Assembly: GCA_041569895.1 (NCBI GenBank)
Contig: JBFFXF010000351.1
Location: 1-6,668, forward strand
Length of the DNA: 6,668 bases
Direction of reading: 5' to 3'
Source: JBFFXF01 sp041569895
Lineage (GTDB): Bacteria > Planctomycetota > UBA8108 > JACQVS01
Every line of letters begins with the position of its first letter. Positions within the stretch are counted from its first letter, which is position 1. This document shows positions 5,867 to 6,668 of the stretch, piece after piece. The position numbers were made by a program, and so were the translations under genes. A model generated the notes under the pieces. The model was not told where the DNA came from. It was given only the letters and a program-made list of their open reading frames with translations, and made no database searches.

Positions 5867-5897
5867 TCGGTCGCTGGTTATCCGGCTTCGGTCGCTG
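5867..5897. repeat. 10-bp direct repeat
   Basis: TCGGTCGCTG occurs at 5867-5876 and again at 5888-5897, 21 bp apart centre to centre, in the spacer before the J-domain gene. The spacing of two helical turns would suit a DNA-binding dimer, but it could equally be leftover repeat DNA. Confidence 0.6.
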
Positions 5898-5914
5898 TCC
5901 CTGTGGAGAACCAT

Positions 5915-5941
5915 CCGCAGATTACGCAGATCTCGCAGATT
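5915..5941. repeat. 9-bp CGCAGAT tandem repeat, three units
   Basis: Three units (CCGCAGATT, ACGCAGATC, TCGCAGATT) lie head to tail and end in GG, matching the array at 4383-4418 in unit, orientation and right-hand flank. It lies between dtd and the J-domain gene, in the 123-bp spacer. Short open frames reading through it (for example QITQISQIG) are products of the repeat, not genes. Confidence 0.9.
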
Positions 5942-5976
5942 GGAGCAGCCTCGGTTTCAGGTTGTGTCGACATGGC

Positions 5977-6426
5977 TCAGAACGCCTTCGAGCTGTCGAG
6001 GAGGAGCGTTACCGGGCCGTCGTTGACGAGTGACACCGCCATCGACGCCCCGAAAATCCCCGCCTGTGGTTCGACCCCCGACTCCCGCAGCCACTCCAGC
6101 CAGCGTTCGTAGAGCGGACGCGCCTTCTCCGGCCCGGCGGCCCCGACGAAGCTCGGCCGGCGCCCCCGGCGACAGTCGCCGTAGAGCGTGAACTGCGATA
6201 CGACCAGGATACCCCCACCGACGTCCCGAACCGAGCGATTCATGCGCCCTTCCTCGTCGGGGAAGACCCGCAGGCCGACGACCTTGTCGACGAGGTACCG
6301 CACCGCGCCCTCGTCATCGTCCTGGTGGATCCCCACGAGAAGCAGCAAACCCCGGCCGATGCTGCCGGTCACCTCGCCGTCGACGGTGACGGCAGCCTCG
6401 CGGACTCGCTGAACGACGACGCGCAC
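5977..6426 (-). CDS. dtd: D-aminoacyl-tRNA deacylase
   Basis: DTD hydrolyses the ester bond between D-amino acids and tRNA (also Gly on non-cognate tRNA), recycling mischarged tRNA and keeping D-residues out of proteins. It is a cytosolic homodimer. The 149 residues are close to the E. coli length of 145. Family signatures are present: MRVVVQRVREAAVTVDGEVTG at the start, the SQFTL motif at 77-81 within VVSQFTLYGD, RRPSF (89-93), and NDGPVT at 135-140, whose Gly-cisPro pair reaches into the partner active site to reject L-amino acids. The start is GTG at 6426, fixed by the canonical N-terminal strand. A GAGG lies only 4 nt upstream, a tight spacing, so initiation may be modest. It has its own promoter and a roughly 78-nt leader with a palindrome. 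Confidence 0.97.
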   Translation of the reverse strand: MRVVVQRVREAAVTVDGEVTGSIGRGLLLLVGIHQDDDEGAVRYLVDKVVGLRVFPDEEGRMNRSVRDVGGGILVVSQFTLYGDCRRGRRPSFVGAAGPEKARPLYERWLEWLRESGVEPQAGIFGASMAVSLVNDGPVTLLLDSSKAF

Positions 6427-6484
6427 GACGCCTCGGGGACCCGCGCCCCTGCGTGATCAAGCGTAACTCGAGATAACAAAACCA

Positions 6485-6500
6485 CCTGAGACATCTCAGG
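6485..6500. promoter_or_regulatory. Palindrome in the dtd leader, operator or attenuator candidate
   Basis: CCTGAGACATCTCAGG has 7-bp inverted arms around a 2-bp centre. It lies at about +4 to +19 of the predicted dtd transcript. On the transcribed strand it is followed by TGGTTTTGTT, so the RNA could form a weak terminator-like hairpin; as DNA it is a plausible repressor site. A second small hairpin, GGCG-AAAA-CGCC, overlaps it at 6499-6510. Confidence 0.5.
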
Positions 6501-6510
6501 CGAAAACGCC

Positions 6511-6539
6511 ATTGTAGCATGCGATGGACCCGATGCAAA
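6511..6539 (-). promoter_or_regulatory. Predicted dtd promoter (extended -10)
   Basis: On the - strand, TACAAT (6511-6516) matches the -10 consensus at 5 of 6 positions and is preceded by TGC, an extended -10. TTTGCA (6534-6539) is a 4/6 -35 box, with a 17-bp spacer. The start would be near 6504. The promoter probably also serves the J-domain gene and ruvX, since I find no convincing promoter in 5854-5976. Confidence 0.65.
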
Positions 6540-6546
6540 CGTTGCG

Positions 6547-6661
<115 letters not shown>

Positions 6662-6668
6662 CCCGCCG

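Noticed and set aside
4750..6033. 427-codon open frame on the + strand
   Set aside because: It overlaps ruvX and the J-domain gene in antisense and runs into the CGCAGAT repeat. No domain is seen.
5903..6112. Small + strand protein beginning MENHPQITQISQIG
   Set aside because: It is produced by the 9-bp repeat and then runs antisense to dtd.

Overview
The window is high-GC bacterial chromosome (about two thirds G+C by eye) with ordinary housekeeping content. It holds one 5'-truncated gene on the + strand (3-1508), of unknown function. Facing it is a co-directional run of five recognisable genes on the - strand. In transcription order these are dtd (D-aminoacyl-tRNA deacylase), an unnamed J-domain/TPR protein, ruvX/yqgF, rpsO (ribosomal protein S15) and pnp (polynucleotide phosphorylase). 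I see no tRNA, rRNA, CRISPR array, transposase or phage gene. The phylum cannot be fixed by reading alone. The large Ig-like/beta-repeat protein, the 9-bp CGCAGAT intergenic repeats and the high GC remind me of Acidobacteriota or other GC-rich environmental lineages, but that is an impression, not a demonstration.

Layout, left to right. Bases 3-1508 (+) encode an Ig-like protein with two tandem C-terminal repeats. It converges on pnp with 16 bp between the stop codons, and both stops lie inside one imperfect hairpin (1505-1528). pnp (1525-3663) and rpsO (3891-4160) form the classical rpsO-pnp pair, separated by a 227-bp spacer that is purine-rich on the transcribed strand. A perfect 17-bp tandem duplication straddles the rpsO stop. 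rpsO has its own promoter (4283-4311) and a strongly structured GC-rich leader, a candidate for S15 autoregulation. Between that promoter and ruvX (4587-5015) lies about 270 bp made almost wholly of short-unit repeats of period 9, 7 and 6, ending in a canonical G-quadruplex motif just past the ruvX stop. ruvX and the J-domain gene (5020-5853) are 4 bp apart and probably co-transcribed. dtd (5977-6426) is next upstream, with a promoter at 6511-6539 and a palindrome in its leader.

The gene set serves RNA and translation upkeep: Dtd removes D-amino acids from mischarged tRNA, RuvX/YqgF is linked to 16S rRNA 5'-end maturation, S15 nucleates the 30S platform, and PNPase degrades RNA. The least ordinary part is non-coding. 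A repeat of about 60 bp (4321-4381, with an expanded copy at 6547-6661) lies in the same orientation 7-9 bp upstream of the -35 box of both predicted promoters in the window. The intergenic DNA in general is built of short degenerate tandem units.
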